From: Rubrivivax sp. | GTDB lineage: Bacteria > Pseudomonadota > Gammaproteobacteria > Burkholderiales > Burkholderiaceae_C | Length of the DNA: 37,311 bases | NCBI GenBank assembly: GCA_016788525.1 | Contig: JAEUPD010000143.1 | Span: forward strand, 1-37,311 | Direction: 5' to 3' | Shown here: in pieces, positions 1 through 8,548 of the stretch | How the letters are laid out: every line of letters begins with the position of its first letter | Position numbering within the stretch: position 1 is the stretch's first letter | Notes under the pieces: model-generated | What the model was told of the DNA's origin: nothing | What the model saw: the letters and a program-made list of their open reading frames with translations, nothing else | The model's database searches: none | Translations under genes and position numbers: made by a program

Positions 1-1
1 G

Positions 2-373
2 CCGGGCTTCCACGCCGGGGGGCTGCGCTACCACGGCATGGCGCCGCTGGTGTCGCACCTGCACGAGCTGAAGCTGATCGAGGCCACGGCGTACCACCAG
101 AACGCGTGCTTCGAGGCCGGGGTGATGTTCGCGCGCGCCGAGGGCATCGTGCCGGCGCCGGAGGCCAATCACGCGGTCAAGGGCGCCATCGTCGAGGCGC
201 TGCGCTGCAAGCGCGAGGGCAAGAGCGAGGTGATCCTGTTCAACCTGTGCGGGCACGGGCATTTCGACATGAGTGCGTACAGCAACTACGCCGCCGGCAA
301 GCTCACCGACCAGGCCTACGACGAGAAGGAGCTGGCCATGGCGCTGGCGGGGCTGCCGGCCGTGGCGGCCTGA
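2..373 (+). CDS. trpB: TrpB2-type tryptophan synthase beta chain, C-terminal part
   Basis: The reading frame is open from the left edge, so only the last 123 residues are present. They begin with a segment containing HAGGLRYHGMAPLVSHL, typical of the TrpB2 branch of PLP-dependent tryptophan synthase beta chains. Later come the IVPAPEANHAVKGAI segment and the Gly-rich NLCGHGHFDM stretch near the C-terminus. TrpB2 enzymes condense indole with serine (or phosphoserine) and often act without a TrpA partner. The stop codon TGA is also the first triplet of a 24-bp motif that recurs elsewhere in the window. The next gene starts 61 bases downstream on the same strand. The family call is firm; the exact physiological substrate is not shown. 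Confidence 0.85.
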   Translation, partial: PGFHAGGLRYHGMAPLVSHLHELKLIEATAYHQNACFEAGVMFARAEGIVPAPEANHAVKGAIVEALRCKREGKSEVILFNLCGHGHFDMSAYSNYAAGKLTDQAYDEKELAMALAGLPAVAA

Positions 374-394
374 AGCGGCGGCCTGATGTGGTGA
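371..394 (+). promoter_or_regulatory. Recurrent 24-bp motif, copy A
   Basis: This copy reads TGAAGCGGC-N6-ATGTGGTGA and lies 40 bases before the ATG of the dehydrogenase/hydratase gene. The same arrangement occurs at 8056-8079 and 13653-13676, each on the minus strand and each pointing toward a gene start. It matches no operator or sigma-factor consensus that I know. The function is inferred from position and recurrence only. Confidence 0.4.
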
Positions 395-434
395 CCCGCG
401 GGCAGGACCACCCCGAGACTCGAGGAAGCAGCCG

Positions 435-2507
435 ATGAAGGCGCCGGCCAACCCGCTGCTCGACCGCAGCTGCTGGAGCACGCTCGACCCCGCGCCGCGG
501 CGCGTCGCGGTGATCGGTGCCGGCACCATCGGGCCGGACATCGGCTACTACCTCAAGAGCGCGCTGCCGGGTCTGCGGCTGACGCTGCTCGACCTGCGGC
601 AGGAGGCGGTGGACGCCGCGCTCGCGCGGCTGCACGGCTACGCCGACAAGGCCGTCGCGCGCGGCAAGCTGAAGGCCGACGAGGCGCGGGCGGTGATGGA
701 GGGCATCGGTGGCGGCACCGACTACGCGCTGCTCGACGGCTGCGATTGGGTGATCGAGGCCGCGACCGAAGACCTTGCGCTCAAGCGCCGCATCTTTGCG
801 GCGGTGGAGGCGCGCGTCAGCCGCGACGCCATCATCACCTCCAACACCAGCTCGCTGCCCGCCGGGCGGCTGTTCGCCGAGCTCAAGCACCCTGAACGCG
901 CGACGGTCACGCATTTCTTCGCGCCTGCCTGGCGCAACCCCATCGTCGAGGTGATCGACTGGCCGCGTGCCGACCGCCGCCTGCTGGGGACGTTGCGGCG
1001 CCTCTTCGCGCTGACCGGCAAGGTGCCGCTGACCACGGCCGATGTGCCCTGCTTCATGCTCGATCGCATCTTCGACAACTGGTGCAACGACGCCGCGCTG
1101 CTTCTGCCCCAGGCCAGTGCCGCGCAGATCGACGCCGTGGCCGAGGCGTTCGTGCACGCCGGGCCGTTCTTCGTGCTCAACCTCGCGCACGGCAACCCGA
1201 TCATTGTCGAGACGAACACGCTGCAGGCCGACGAGGAAGGCGAGCACTACCGGCCGGCAGCCATCTTCGGCTCGGTCGAGCGCTGGCTCACTGGCCCGCC
1301 GGGTGCGCCGCCACCGGGCTCGCGCGCCATCGGCGATGCGGGTGCGGCGGCGGTGCGCGACCGCCTGCTTGGCGTGCTGTGGTCGCAGGCCGGCGACATC
1401 CTGGACCGCGGCATCGGCGACGCTGCCGACCTCGACCTCGGCTGCCGCCTGGCGCTGGGCTTCAAGCACGGGCCCATCGAACTGGCCGAGCAGGCCGGCG
1501 TGGACGAAGTGGCCCGCGTGCTGAAGCGCTTCGGGCGCGAGCGCCCCGGCATGCCCGGCACGACGCGTCCGCTGGCCGGGCGCGCCGACCTCGCCGGCGG
1601 CATGCGGCACACCGTGGTGGACCGCGTCGGCGACATCATTGTCATCACGCTGCGGCGGCCCGAGGCGCTCAATGCATTGCATGACGCGATGACCGACGAG
1701 ATTCTGGGCACCATCGGCCGCCATGAGCACGACCCCGCGGTGCTCGGCTTCGTCATCACCGGCTACGGCACGAAGGCGTTCTGCACCGGGGCGGACATCG
1801 GGCGCTTCCCGGCGCTGCTGGGCGACGCCGCTGCCGCGGCGCAGTACGCGCGCGACTGCTCGCGACTGCTCGTGCACCTGGACCGCTGCATCAAGCCGGT
1901 GGTCGCCGCGGTGCAAGGTATGGCGCTGGGCGGCGGTTTTGAACTCGTGATGCGCTGCCACGGCATCGTGGCCGAGCGGCGCGCCTGGTTCCAGATGCCC
2001 GAGATCACTCTGGGCATCGTGCCGGGCATCGGTGCGCTGGCCGTGCCACAGCGGCGCTGGCCCGCGGCGGCGCCGGTCTTGCAGCGCATGCTCCTCCACG
2101 CCGAGCGCCTGCCGGCGATGCAGGCGCACGAACTGGGCATCGTCGACGCGCTGGCCGACGACCCGGCTTCACTGTTCGAGTGCGCCTTCGAGCGCGTGCG
2201 CGCGCTGGCCGCCGCGGGCGGCGCGCGGCGGCATGTGCGTGACGAGCCGGTGGCACTGCCTCCGCTGGACGGCGCCGCGGCCGCCGAGACCTCGCGCGGC
2301 GCCGCCGGCGGTGGCAAGGTCTTCAGTCCCACGGTGGCCGGCCTGGTCGAGCGCGCGGTGCGCGACGCTGCGCGCGCCCCCTCGTGGGACGCCGCGCTCG
2401 AGGTCGGCTACCACGCGTTCGGCCAGGCCGCCTGCACCGCCGCGGCGCGCGAGGGCATCGAAGCCTTCGTGCAGCGGCGCGCGCCGGATTTCTCGCGCAC
2501 GGGTTGA
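435..2507 (+). CDS. 3-hydroxyacyl-CoA dehydrogenase / enoyl-CoA hydratase fusion
   Basis: This 690-residue bifunctional beta-oxidation enzyme has the dehydrogenase half first and the hydratase half second, opposite to FadB. The N-terminal half has the NAD-binding GAGTIG loop (residues 28-33), an IEAATED segment, SNTSSLPAG, and the catalytic-type His160 in THFFAP. The crotonase half begins near residue 389 and keeps both catalytic glutamates, E503 in GGGFEL and E523 in MPEITLG. Both active sites therefore look intact. The ATG is preceded by GAGGAA at good spacing. The gene lies between trpB2 and the 2-oxoacid oxidoreductase and is probably cotranscribed with the latter (28-base gap). HAD-ECH order is seen in archaeal crotonyl-CoA hydratase/3-hydroxybutyryl-CoA dehydrogenases. 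The substrate here is unknown; a ring-cleavage or side-chain acyl-CoA is plausible from the context. Confidence 0.88.
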   Translation: MKAPANPLLDRSCWSTLDPAPRRVAVIGAGTIGPDIGYYLKSALPGLRLTLLDLRQEAVDAALARLHGYADKAVARGKLKADEARAVMEGIGGGTDYALLDGCDWVIEAATEDLALKRRIFAAVEARVSRDAIITSNTSSLPAGRLFAELKHPERATVTHFFAPAWRNPIVEVIDWPRADRRLLGTLRRLFALTGKVPLTTADVPCFMLDRIFDNWCNDAALLLPQASAAQIDAVAEAFVHAGPFFVLNLAHGNPIIVETNTLQADEEGEHYRPAAIFGSVERWLTGPPGAPPPGSRAIGDAGAAAVRDRLLGVLWSQAGDILDRGIGDAADLDLGCRLALGFKHGPIELAEQAGVDEVARVLKRFGRERPGMPGTTRPLAGRADLAGGMRHTVVDRVGDIIVITLRRPEALNALHDAMTDEILGTIGRHEHDPAVLGFVITGYGTKAFCTGADIGRFPALLGDAAAAAQYARDCSRLLVHLDRCIKPVVAAVQGMALGGGFELVMRCHGIVAERRAWFQMPEITLGIVPGIGALAVPQRRWPAAAPVLQRMLLHAERLPAMQAHELGIVDALADDPASLFECAFERVRALAAAGGARRHVRDEPVALPPLDGAAAAETSRGAAGGGKVFSPTVAGLVERAVRDAARAPSWDAALEVGYHAFGQAACTAAAREGIEAFVQRRAPDFSRTG

Positions 2508-2535
2508 TCGGCCCGCGTCGTTCGAAGCCCCTCCG

Positions 2536-5500
2536 ATGGCTGCCGTGCCTGCAGACCTGCAAGACCGCTGGCGCGTCACGCAGGGCCGCGTCTGGCTCAC
2601 CGGCGTGCAGGCGCTGGCGCGCCTGCCGATGCTGCAGCGCGAGCGCGACCGCGCCGCCGGGCTGAACACGGCCGGCTTCGTCAGCGGCTACCGCGGCTCG
2701 CCGCTGGCCGGGCTGGATGCCACGTTGCACGAGGCCGGGCGCTACCTCGCCGAACACGACGTGCGCTTTCAGCCGGCGGTGAACGAGGAACTCGCCGCCA
2801 CCGCGGTGTGGGGCACGCAGCAGCTGGGGCTGTTCGGGCGGGCGCGGCGCGACGGCATCTTTGCGATGTGCTACGCCAAAGGCCCGGGCATCGACCGCTG
2901 TGTCGATGTCTTCAAGCACGCCAACCACGCCGGCACGGCACCCGCTGGCGGCGTGCTCGTGATCGCCGGCGACGACCACGCGGCGCGCTCGTCGGCGGTG
3001 GCGCACCAGAGCGAGCATGTGTTCTCGGCCTGCGCGATGGCGGTGCTGGCGCCTTCGAACGTGCAGGAGATCGTCGACTACGGCCTGGCCGGCTGGGCGC
3101 TGTCGCGGCACGCCGGGCTGTGGGTGGCGCTGAAGCTTGCCGCCGATGTCGTCGAGAGCAGCGCGGTGGTCACGCTGCCCGGTGCGGCCGCGTGGGCCGC
3201 GGTGGCGGACCTGGCGCAACCTGCCGACGGGCTGCACATCCGCTGGCCCGACCCGCAGGCGGCGCAGGAACACCGCATGCAGGCGTGGAAGATCTACGCC
3301 GCGCTCGCCTGGGTGCGCGCCAACGGCCTCAACCGCGTGGTGATCGAACCACGCGCACCGAGGCTCGGGCTGATCGCCTGCGGCAAGGCCTGGGCCGACC
3401 TGCGCGAGGCGATGGTCGCCCTCGGCCTTGGCGACGAGCACGCCGCCGCACTCGGACTGCGGCTCATGAAGGTCGCGATGCCCTGGCCGCTGGAGGCTGA
3501 AGCCGTGCGGCGTTTCGCCACCGGGCTGCAGGAGATCCTGGTGGTCGAGGAGAAGCGCCAGATCATCGAGTACCAGCTCAAGGAGATGCTGTACGACTGG
3601 CGCGACGACGTGCGCCCGCGTGTGCTGGGCAAGTTCGACGAAGGCGGGGAGTGGTCGCTGGCGCGGCCGGCGCCGCAGGCGCCGTGGCTGCTGCCGCCCA
3701 CGGGCGAGCTGAGTCCGCTCGTGGTGGCGCGCGCCCTCGCGCAGCGCCTGGCCCGCATCGACCCCGCAGGCGGCTGGCCCGAGCGCGCCGCGGCGCTGGT
3801 GCCGCCGGCTGCCACCGCGAAGCTGCCGCTGCAGCGCGTGCCCTACTTCTGCCCCGGCTGCCCGCACAGCCGCTCGACGCAGGTGCCCGAAGACAGCTGC
3901 GCGCTGGCCGGCGTGGGTTGCCACCTGATGGCGGTGGGCATGGAACGGCGCACGCTGACCATCAGCCAGATGGGCGGCGAGGGCGCCACCTGGATCGGCA
4001 TGGCGCCGCACGCCGGCATGCGCCACGTCTTCGCCAACATGGGCGACGGCACGTACTTCCACTCCGGGCTGCTGGCCATCCGCGCCGCGGTGGCCGCCGG
4101 CGTCGACATCACCTACAAGATCCTCTACAACGACGCGGTGGCGATGACCGGCGGGCAGCCGGTGGACGGGCCCCTCACGGTGCCGCAGCTCACGCGCCAA
4201 CTCGCCGCTGAAGGTGTGGCGCGCATCGTCGTGATCGCAGACGAACCCTGGAAGTACGGCCGCGATGTGCGCTTTGCCGACGGTGTGCAGGTGCTCGGCC
4301 GCGAGCGTTTCGACGCCGTGCAGCGCGAGTTGCGAGAGGCGCGCGGCACGACCGTCATCGTCTACGACCAGCTGTGTGCCACCGAGGCGCGCCGCCGCCG
4401 CCGCCGCGGCGTGCTGCCGGCGCCGCCGAGGCAGGTGGTGATCCACGAAGCGCTGTGCGAGGGCTGCGGCGACTGCAGCGTGAAGAGCAACTGCCTGGCC
4501 GTCGTGCCTGTGGCCACCGAATCCGGCACCAAGCGAGCAGTCGACCCCTTCACCTGCAACGCCGACTACAGCTGCCTGGACGGCGAATGCCCGGCGCTGG
4601 TGACGGTGGAAGGCGCGGTGCCGCGGCGTGGCAGCGGCCTCACGGCTGGCGAGAGCGACCTGCCGGTGCCCACACCGCTGACCCTGCAGGGGCCATGGTC
4701 GGTGCTGGTTGCCGGTGTCGGGGGCACCGGCGTGGTGACGATCGGCGCACTGCTGGGCATGGCTGCGCACCTGGAGGGCCTGGACGCGACCGTGCTCGAC
4801 CAGACCGGGCTGGCGCAGAAGGGCGGCGCGGTGCTGACGCACGTGCGCTTCGCCTCCGGGTCGGGGCCAGCGCGCAATGCGCAGGCGTCGCAAGCGTGGC
4901 AGACGCCCCAGACGCTGCACGCGCCGCGCATCGTGCATGCCGACGTGCTGCTGGGCTGTGACCTGCTGGTGGCCTCGGGCAACGAAGCGCTCGTGCGGCT
5001 TCGCCCGGGGCACACGCGCGCGGTGGTCAACACGGCCGCCACGATCACCGGCGACATCGTGCGCCACCCCGAACTCGGCTTCCCGCACGAGGTGGCACTC
5101 GGCGCGCTGCGCCGGGCGCTGGGGCGCGATGCATCGGCCGCGACCGACGAGTTCGACGCCACCGGCCTGGCCGCGCGGCTGGCCGGCCACAGCATCGCTG
5201 CCAACGTGCTGCTGCTGGGGTTCGCGTGGCAGCGCGGGTGGCTGCCGCTGGCGCGCGAGTCCATCGTGCGCGCGATCGAGCTGAACGGCGCTGCGGTGCA
5301 GGACAACCTCGGCGCCTTCGCCTGGGGAAGGCGCCTGGCGCATGCGCCGCAGGAGGTGCTGCAGCGCGCGGCCGCGCTGGCGCCGGCGCGGCCGCTGTCG
5401 GCGGCGATGCCGCTGGCCGAACTCGTGGCACGGTGCGAGCTGGCGTTGCGCACGTCGCACGGTGCCGCGGCTGCCGATCGCTACCGAGCGCTCGTTGACC

Positions 5501-6126
5501 GCGTGCGCGACGCCGAGGAGCGCGTGGCCCCGGGCAGCGCGCGCCTGACACGCGCGGTGGCGCAGGTCGCGCATCGGCTGCATGCGCCGAAGGACGAGTA
5601 CGAAGCCGCACGGCAGCTGACCGACCCGGCCTTCGAAGCCTCGATCGCCGCGCGGTTCGAAGGTGCGCTGCGCATCCACTACCACCTCGCGCCGCCGTGG
5701 CAGCGTGGGGGCACGCTGCGCAAGGCCGACCTGGGACCCTGGGTGCGCCCGTGGCTGAGGCTGCTGGCCGCCGCGCGCTGGGCTCGCGGAACCTGGCTCG
5801 ACCCGTGGCGCGGCGGCGCCGAGCGGCGGCTCGACCGCGACCTGGGCGCGGCCTACGATCAGGCGCTCGAAAGGGTGCTCGGTGGCCTCGCGCCCGGGCG
5901 GCTGGACAGCGCGGTGCGCATCGCCGAGCTGCCCGCCGAGGTGCGCGGCTTCGGGCAGGTGCGCGCACGCGCGGCCGCGCGGGTGCATGCGCGGCTGGCC
6001 GACGAGCTGCGGCGTTACGAGGCCCCGCCGGCCGAGCCGTCGCGCGGTGGCGCGGACGACCGCGCGAGCAAGAGCACGGGTGACGGCACGGGTGACGGCA
6101 CGCGCGACGCGACGGTGGTCGCGTAG
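2536..6126 (+). CDS. Single-chain indolepyruvate-type 2-oxoacid:ferredoxin oxidoreductase
   Basis: This 1196-residue enzyme fuses the IorA- and IorB-like parts of indolepyruvate ferredoxin oxidoreductase, which decarboxylates aryl-pyruvates to aryl-acetyl-CoA with reduction of ferredoxin. The N-terminal pyrimidine-binding region contains VSGYRGSPLAGLD. The thiamine-diphosphate domain has CPGCPHS (C439, C442) and GDG at 503-505. A ferredoxin-like segment carries seven cysteines (641, 644, 647, 653, 674, 680, 685). The C-terminal gamma-type domain contains VAGVGGTGVVTIGALLG. The ATG at 2536 was chosen because the conserved N-terminus begins just after it. A 12-bp tandem duplication lies in the 3' end. 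With phenylacetate-CoA ligase and phenylacetyl-CoA oxidation elsewhere in the window, phenylpyruvate or arylglyoxylate are reasonable substrates, but this is inference. Confidence 0.9.
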   Translation: MAAVPADLQDRWRVTQGRVWLTGVQALARLPMLQRERDRAAGLNTAGFVSGYRGSPLAGLDATLHEAGRYLAEHDVRFQPAVNEELAATAVWGTQQLGLFGRARRDGIFAMCYAKGPGIDRCVDVFKHANHAGTAPAGGVLVIAGDDHAARSSAVAHQSEHVFSACAMAVLAPSNVQEIVDYGLAGWALSRHAGLWVALKLAADVVESSAVVTLPGAAAWAAVADLAQPADGLHIRWPDPQAAQEHRMQAWKIYAALAWVRANGLNRVVIEPRAPRLGLIACGKAWADLREAMVALGLGDEHAAALGLRLMKVAMPWPLEAEAVRRFATGLQEILVVEEKRQIIEYQLKEMLYDWRDDVRPRVLGKFDEGGEWSLARPAPQAPWLLPPTGELSPLVVARALAQRLARIDPAGGWPERAAALVPPAATAKLPLQRVPYFCPGCPHSRSTQVPEDSCALAGVGCHLMAVGMERRTLTISQMGGEGATWIGMAPHAGMRHVFANMGDGTYFHSGLLAIRAAVAAGVDITYKILYNDAVAMTGGQPVDGPLTVPQLTRQLAAEGVARIVVIADEPWKYGRDVRFADGVQVLGRERFDAVQRELREARGTTVIVYDQLCATEARRRRRRGVLPAPPRQVVIHEALCEGCGDCSVKSNCLAVVPVATESGTKRAVDPFTCNADYSCLDGECPALVTVEGAVPRRGSGLTAGESDLPVPTPLTLQGPWSVLVAGVGGTGVVTIGALLGMAAHLEGLDATVLDQTGLAQKGGAVLTHVRFASGSGPARNAQASQAWQTPQTLHAPRIVHADVLLGCDLLVASGNEALVRLRPGHTRAVVNTAATITGDIVRHPELGFPHEVALGALRRALGRDASAATDEFDATGLAARLAGHSIAANVLLLGFAWQRGWLPLARESIVRAIELNGAAVQDNLGAFAWGRRLAHAPQEVLQRAAALAPARPLSAAMPLAELVARCELALRTSHGAAAADRYRALVDRVRDAEERVAPGSARLTRAVAQVAHRLHAPKDEYEAARQLTDPAFEASIAARFEGALRIHYHLAPPWQRGGTLRKADLGPWVRPWLRLLAAARWARGTWLDPWRGGAERRLDRDLGAAYDQALERVLGGLAPGRLDSAVRIAELPAEVRGFGQVRARAAARVHARLADELRRYEAPPAEPSRGGADDRASKSTGDGTGDGTRDATVVA
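6076..6099 (+). repeat. 12-bp tandem duplication in a coding tail
   Basis: Two perfect copies of ACGGGTGACGGC (6076-6087 and 6088-6099) encode the low-complexity GDGTGDGT tail of the 2-oxoacid oxidoreductase. It looks like replication slippage in a dispensable C-terminus. Confidence 0.7.
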
Positions 6127-6165
6127 GTTCGCGTCGGGCCACGGCGGCATGGCAGCGTGGGGCGG

Positions 6166-7395
6166 ATGAACGGCCCGCCTTGGCTCGCGAGCCCGTTTCG
6201 CGTCTTCTATCTGCTGGGCGCCGGCTTCGCCGTCGTGTGGATGATCTCGACGGCGTTGTCGTTCACCCTGGGTTCACCGTGGCCGGCGGCGCATCTTCAC
6301 GCGCACGAGATGATCTTCGGCTTCGCGCTGGCGATCGTTGTCGGGACCGCGCTCACCGCGCTGCCGAGCTGGGCCGGCATGGCCGAGGTCGGGCGCGGCC
6401 CGCTCGCGGTGTTGGCCGCGGCCTGGCTCGCCGGTCGCCTGGCCTGCGCCGCTGGCGACGCGCTGCCACCGTTGTGGGTGGGCGCGATCGATCTGGCGTT
6501 GCCGGTGCTGCTGGCGGCAGGGCTGGTGCCGGCGCTGATTCGGCTTGCGCAACGGCGGTGGCTGGTGCTTCCGGTGCTGCTGGTCGGCCTCGGCGTCGCC
6601 AACCTGCTGTGGCATGTGGCGCAGGCGCGCGGCGACGCCGCGGGTGCGGCGCAGGCGCTGCGCTTGGCGCTATGGCCGGTCGTGGTGATGTTCTCGCTGG
6701 CCGGCGGCCTGCTGACGCCGGTGTTCACGGCCAATGTGCTGCGTGCGGCGGGCCTCGAACCGCCGGCACCACCGCGGCCGGCGCTGGAGGTGGCGGCGCT
6801 GGTGGCGCTGGTGGCGCTTGCGGCTTGCGATCTCGGCGGCGCCGCGGCCGGCGTGACGACGGTGGCGGCTATCGCTGCCTTCGTGCTGCAGACCTGGCGC
6901 GTGGTGCGCTGGCGCGGGTGGCGCATCGCGCGCGGCCGGACTCGCGGGCTCGCGTCGTGCGGTGGCGCGGGTGCGCGTGAAGGCGAGGGCAATGAGGTTC
7001 GCGACCTGCTCGTGCTTGCGATGCACCTGGGCTTCGCCTGGCTGCTCGTGGCGCTTGCGCTGAGGGTGGCGATCGCCTGCGGCGCACCACTGCCCGCGTC
7101 GAGCTGGGTGCATGCGTTCACCGTCGGTGCGCTCGGCGCGATGATGCTCGGCCTGATGACGCGCGTGGCGTTGCGCCATACGGGCCGGCCTGCGGTGGCA
7201 CCGCGCGGCTTCGGGTGGTGGCTCGCCCTGGCGGGTGTCGCGGCGGCACTGCGTGTCGGCGCGCCCTGGCTCGGCCCGTGGGCCCACGCGGCAGCGGCTG
7301 CCGCCTGGGCGCTGGTCTTCGCCGCCTGGCTGGCCCGGCATGGCGTGGACCTCGCCACACCCAGCCTGCCGCGAGCCCAGCACACTCCGCGTTGA
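6166..7395 (+). CDS. nnrS: NnrS-family membrane protein
   Basis: This very hydrophobic protein of about 409 residues has roughly a dozen membrane segments. The signature HAHEMIFGFALAIVVGTALT near the N-terminus is characteristic of NnrS, a haem- and copper-containing inner-membrane protein of denitrifiers linked to nitric-oxide tolerance. The ATG at 6166 was preferred over an in-frame GTG at 6157, since the protein then starts MNGPPWLASPFRVFYLL as in homologues. It follows the 2-oxoacid oxidoreductase by 39 bases on the same strand and ends 11 bases before the convergent methyltransferase. An Arg/Gly-rich cytoplasmic loop lies around residues 245-275. The family call is secure; its biochemical role in the family is only partly known. 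Confidence 0.85.
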   Translation: MNGPPWLASPFRVFYLLGAGFAVVWMISTALSFTLGSPWPAAHLHAHEMIFGFALAIVVGTALTALPSWAGMAEVGRGPLAVLAAAWLAGRLACAAGDALPPLWVGAIDLALPVLLAAGLVPALIRLAQRRWLVLPVLLVGLGVANLLWHVAQARGDAAGAAQALRLALWPVVVMFSLAGGLLTPVFTANVLRAAGLEPPAPPRPALEVAALVALVALAACDLGGAAAGVTTVAAIAAFVLQTWRVVRWRGWRIARGRTRGLASCGGAGAREGEGNEVRDLLVLAMHLGFAWLLVALALRVAIACGAPLPASSWVHAFTVGALGAMMLGLMTRVALRHTGRPAVAPRGFGWWLALAGVAAALRVGAPWLGPWAHAAAAAAWALVFAAWLARHGVDLATPSLPRAQHTPR

Positions 7396-7406
7396 CGGGC
7401 CGCGGG

Positions 7407-8024
7407 CTACGGGCCGAGCTGCAGCGGGCGCCGGGCGATCACGGTCGAGAAGCGCTTCAGGCGTCCATCCGGCGCGTCGAAGTCGTCGCGGCGCTGCTCC
7501 AGCACCTGCCAGCCTTCGAAGGCCCTCTCCAGCGCGTCGCGGCCGAACAGGCAGTAGGGGTCGCCGCCGAAGACATCGAGAAACGTCGTGCCTTCGATCA
7601 GCACATTGATGGCGGCCACGCCGCCGGGGCGCACCGCTGCCTGCAACCGCCCGAGTTGGCGGTGGGCCGTCGGGCAGTCGAAGTACATCACGAGGCCGAT
7701 TGCCACCACGGCATCAAAGGCCGCAGCGGACGGATCGAGCTCGCGCAGATCCGCCTGCTCGGCGCGTATCGGCAAGCCGTGGGCGGCGGCCAGGGCGGCG
7801 AGGTGCGCGATCGCGGCCGGGCTCGCGTCCAGCGCCCACACCGAGCAACCGGCCTGCGCCGCGGCCACCGCGAGGTTGCCCAGGCCGCACCCCGCATCGA
7901 GCACGTGCCCGCGCAGGTGAGGCAACGCCGCGCGCTCGAAGGGATTGAGCGCGAGGTCTGCGTCCCGCAGCTGACGCCGGAACTGCGCATCGAAGAAGCG
8001 CACGCTGCCCGTGATGGCTTCCAT
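7407..8024 (-). CDS. Class I SAM-dependent methyltransferase (TehB-like)
   Basis: This 205-residue protein has the Rossmann motif I VLDAGCGLGN (residues 41-50), an acidic motif II (VWALDASP), and the later stretch FDAVVAIGLVMYF, as in TehB/UbiE-type methyltransferases. It is an ordinary soluble methyltransferase of unknown substrate. An in-frame ATG at 8069 would add 15 residues, but it lies inside the recurrent 24-bp motif (8056-8079); the start at 8024 leaves that motif upstream as a possible control site. No strong Shine-Dalgarno sequence is visible for either start. The gene is convergent with the upstream nnrS and divergent from the small exported protein at 8150. Confidence 0.75.
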   Translation of the reverse strand: MEAITGSVRFFDAQFRRQLRDADLALNPFERAALPHLRGHVLDAGCGLGNLAVAAAQAGCSVWALDASPAAIAHLAALAAAHGLPIRAEQADLRELDPSAAAFDAVVAIGLVMYFDCPTAHRQLGRLQAAVRPGGVAAINVLIEGTTFLDVFGGDPYCLFGRDALERAFEGWQVLEQRRDDFDAPDGRLKRFSTVIARRPLQLGP

Positions 8025-8055
8025 GGGGCCATTCTGCTGCGGCCTTGACGAGGCT

Positions 8056-8079
8056 TCATCACATTTCATCGCCGCTTCA
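8056..8079 (-). promoter_or_regulatory. Recurrent 24-bp motif, copy B
   Basis: On the minus strand this reads TGAAGCGGC-N6-ATGTGATGA, with the same 6-base spacer as copies A and C, and it sits 31 bases before the methyltransferase ATG. It lies in the divergent intergenic region shared with the small exported protein, so it could serve either gene. Confidence 0.4.
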
Positions 8080-8149
8080 AGACCCGCGGCGCGGCGAGGG
8101 TGACGATGGCCGCCTGTCTTGTCACGACACCATCGAAAGGACCCTTGCC

Positions 8150-8455
8150 ATGAAGACGACCCGACACATCCTTCGCCGCGGCCTGTGCGCCTTGCTCGTT
8201 GCCGCGACCGCAAGCGCGGGCCTGGGCGGTTCGCCGGCCTTCGCCGACGACGGCATCGCGGCCAGTTTCACGCGCATGCTCGAGGCCCGGCCCGCAGCGG
8301 CCTGGCGCCCGGCGCCTTCGCCCGCCGCGGCGGAGACGCCTGCCGATGCGCTGCAGGCCGCGCTCGTTGAGCCGCTGCGGCGCTGGCTTTCTGCGGAGGC
8401 GGGCGAGCCCGTCGCGCTGCGTGAGCGGCGCTTGGCAGCAACCCTTCGCCAATGA
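8150..8455 (+). CDS. Small exported protein of unknown function
   Basis: This 101-residue protein begins MKTTRHILRRGLCALLVAAT and runs through an alanine-rich hydrophobic core to a likely signal-peptidase site near AFA-DDG (around residue 32). The mature part is about 70 residues, Ala/Pro/Arg-rich, ending in a predicted helix around ALVEPLRRWL and RERRLAATLRQ. A purine-rich GAAAGG lies upstream of the ATG. I recognise no family. It is convergent with the repeat-containing exported protein at 8549, and the two may be functionally linked only by proximity. Confidence 0.6.
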   Translation: MKTTRHILRRGLCALLVAATASAGLGGSPAFADDGIAASFTRMLEARPAAAWRPAPSPAAAETPADALQAALVEPLRRWLSAEAGEPVALRERRLAATLRQ

Positions 8456-8474
8456 GGCGGCCAGAGGCCCCTGC

Positions 8475-8500
8475 GCCCGGCTCCTGTGCCCGGCTCCTGT
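8475..8500. repeat. 13-bp tandem duplication
   Basis: Two perfect adjacent copies of GCCCGGCTCCTGT (8475-8487, 8488-8500) lie in the short intergenic space between two convergent small genes, and the first four bases are repeated again afterwards. Confidence 0.75.
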
Positions 8501-8518
8501 GCCCTCATCCTCGAGGGC
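8501..8518. terminator. Possible bidirectional hairpin between convergent genes
   Basis: GCCCTC at 8501-8506 pairs with GAGGGC at 8513-8518 across a 6-base loop. It lies between the stop codons of two convergent genes. There is no T-tract, so intrinsic termination is only a possibility. Confidence 0.3.
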
Positions 8519-8548
8519 GCCGGTCGGCTGCCAGGCGCTGTTCGGGCC

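Noticed and set aside
303-2129. A 600-codon open frame antisense to the dehydrogenase/hydratase gene.
   Set aside because: It is rich in Arg, Ala and His, has no domain, and lies opposite a gene with intact catalytic motifs; such frames are expected in high-GC DNA.
2323-6150. A frame of over 1200 codons antisense to the 2-oxoacid oxidoreductase.
   Set aside because: It has shadow-frame composition; the sense strand encodes the complete enzyme.
8046-8059. TTGAC followed by TTCA upstream of the methyltransferase, resembling an FNR box.
   Set aside because: The half-sites are one base out of register and the right half is incomplete; the overlapping 24-bp motif is the better signal.
8024-8069. 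A longer start for the methyltransferase at 8069.
   Set aside because: The extra 15 residues are not family-like and the codon lies inside the recurrent motif; neither start has a strong ribosome site, so the shorter was kept.
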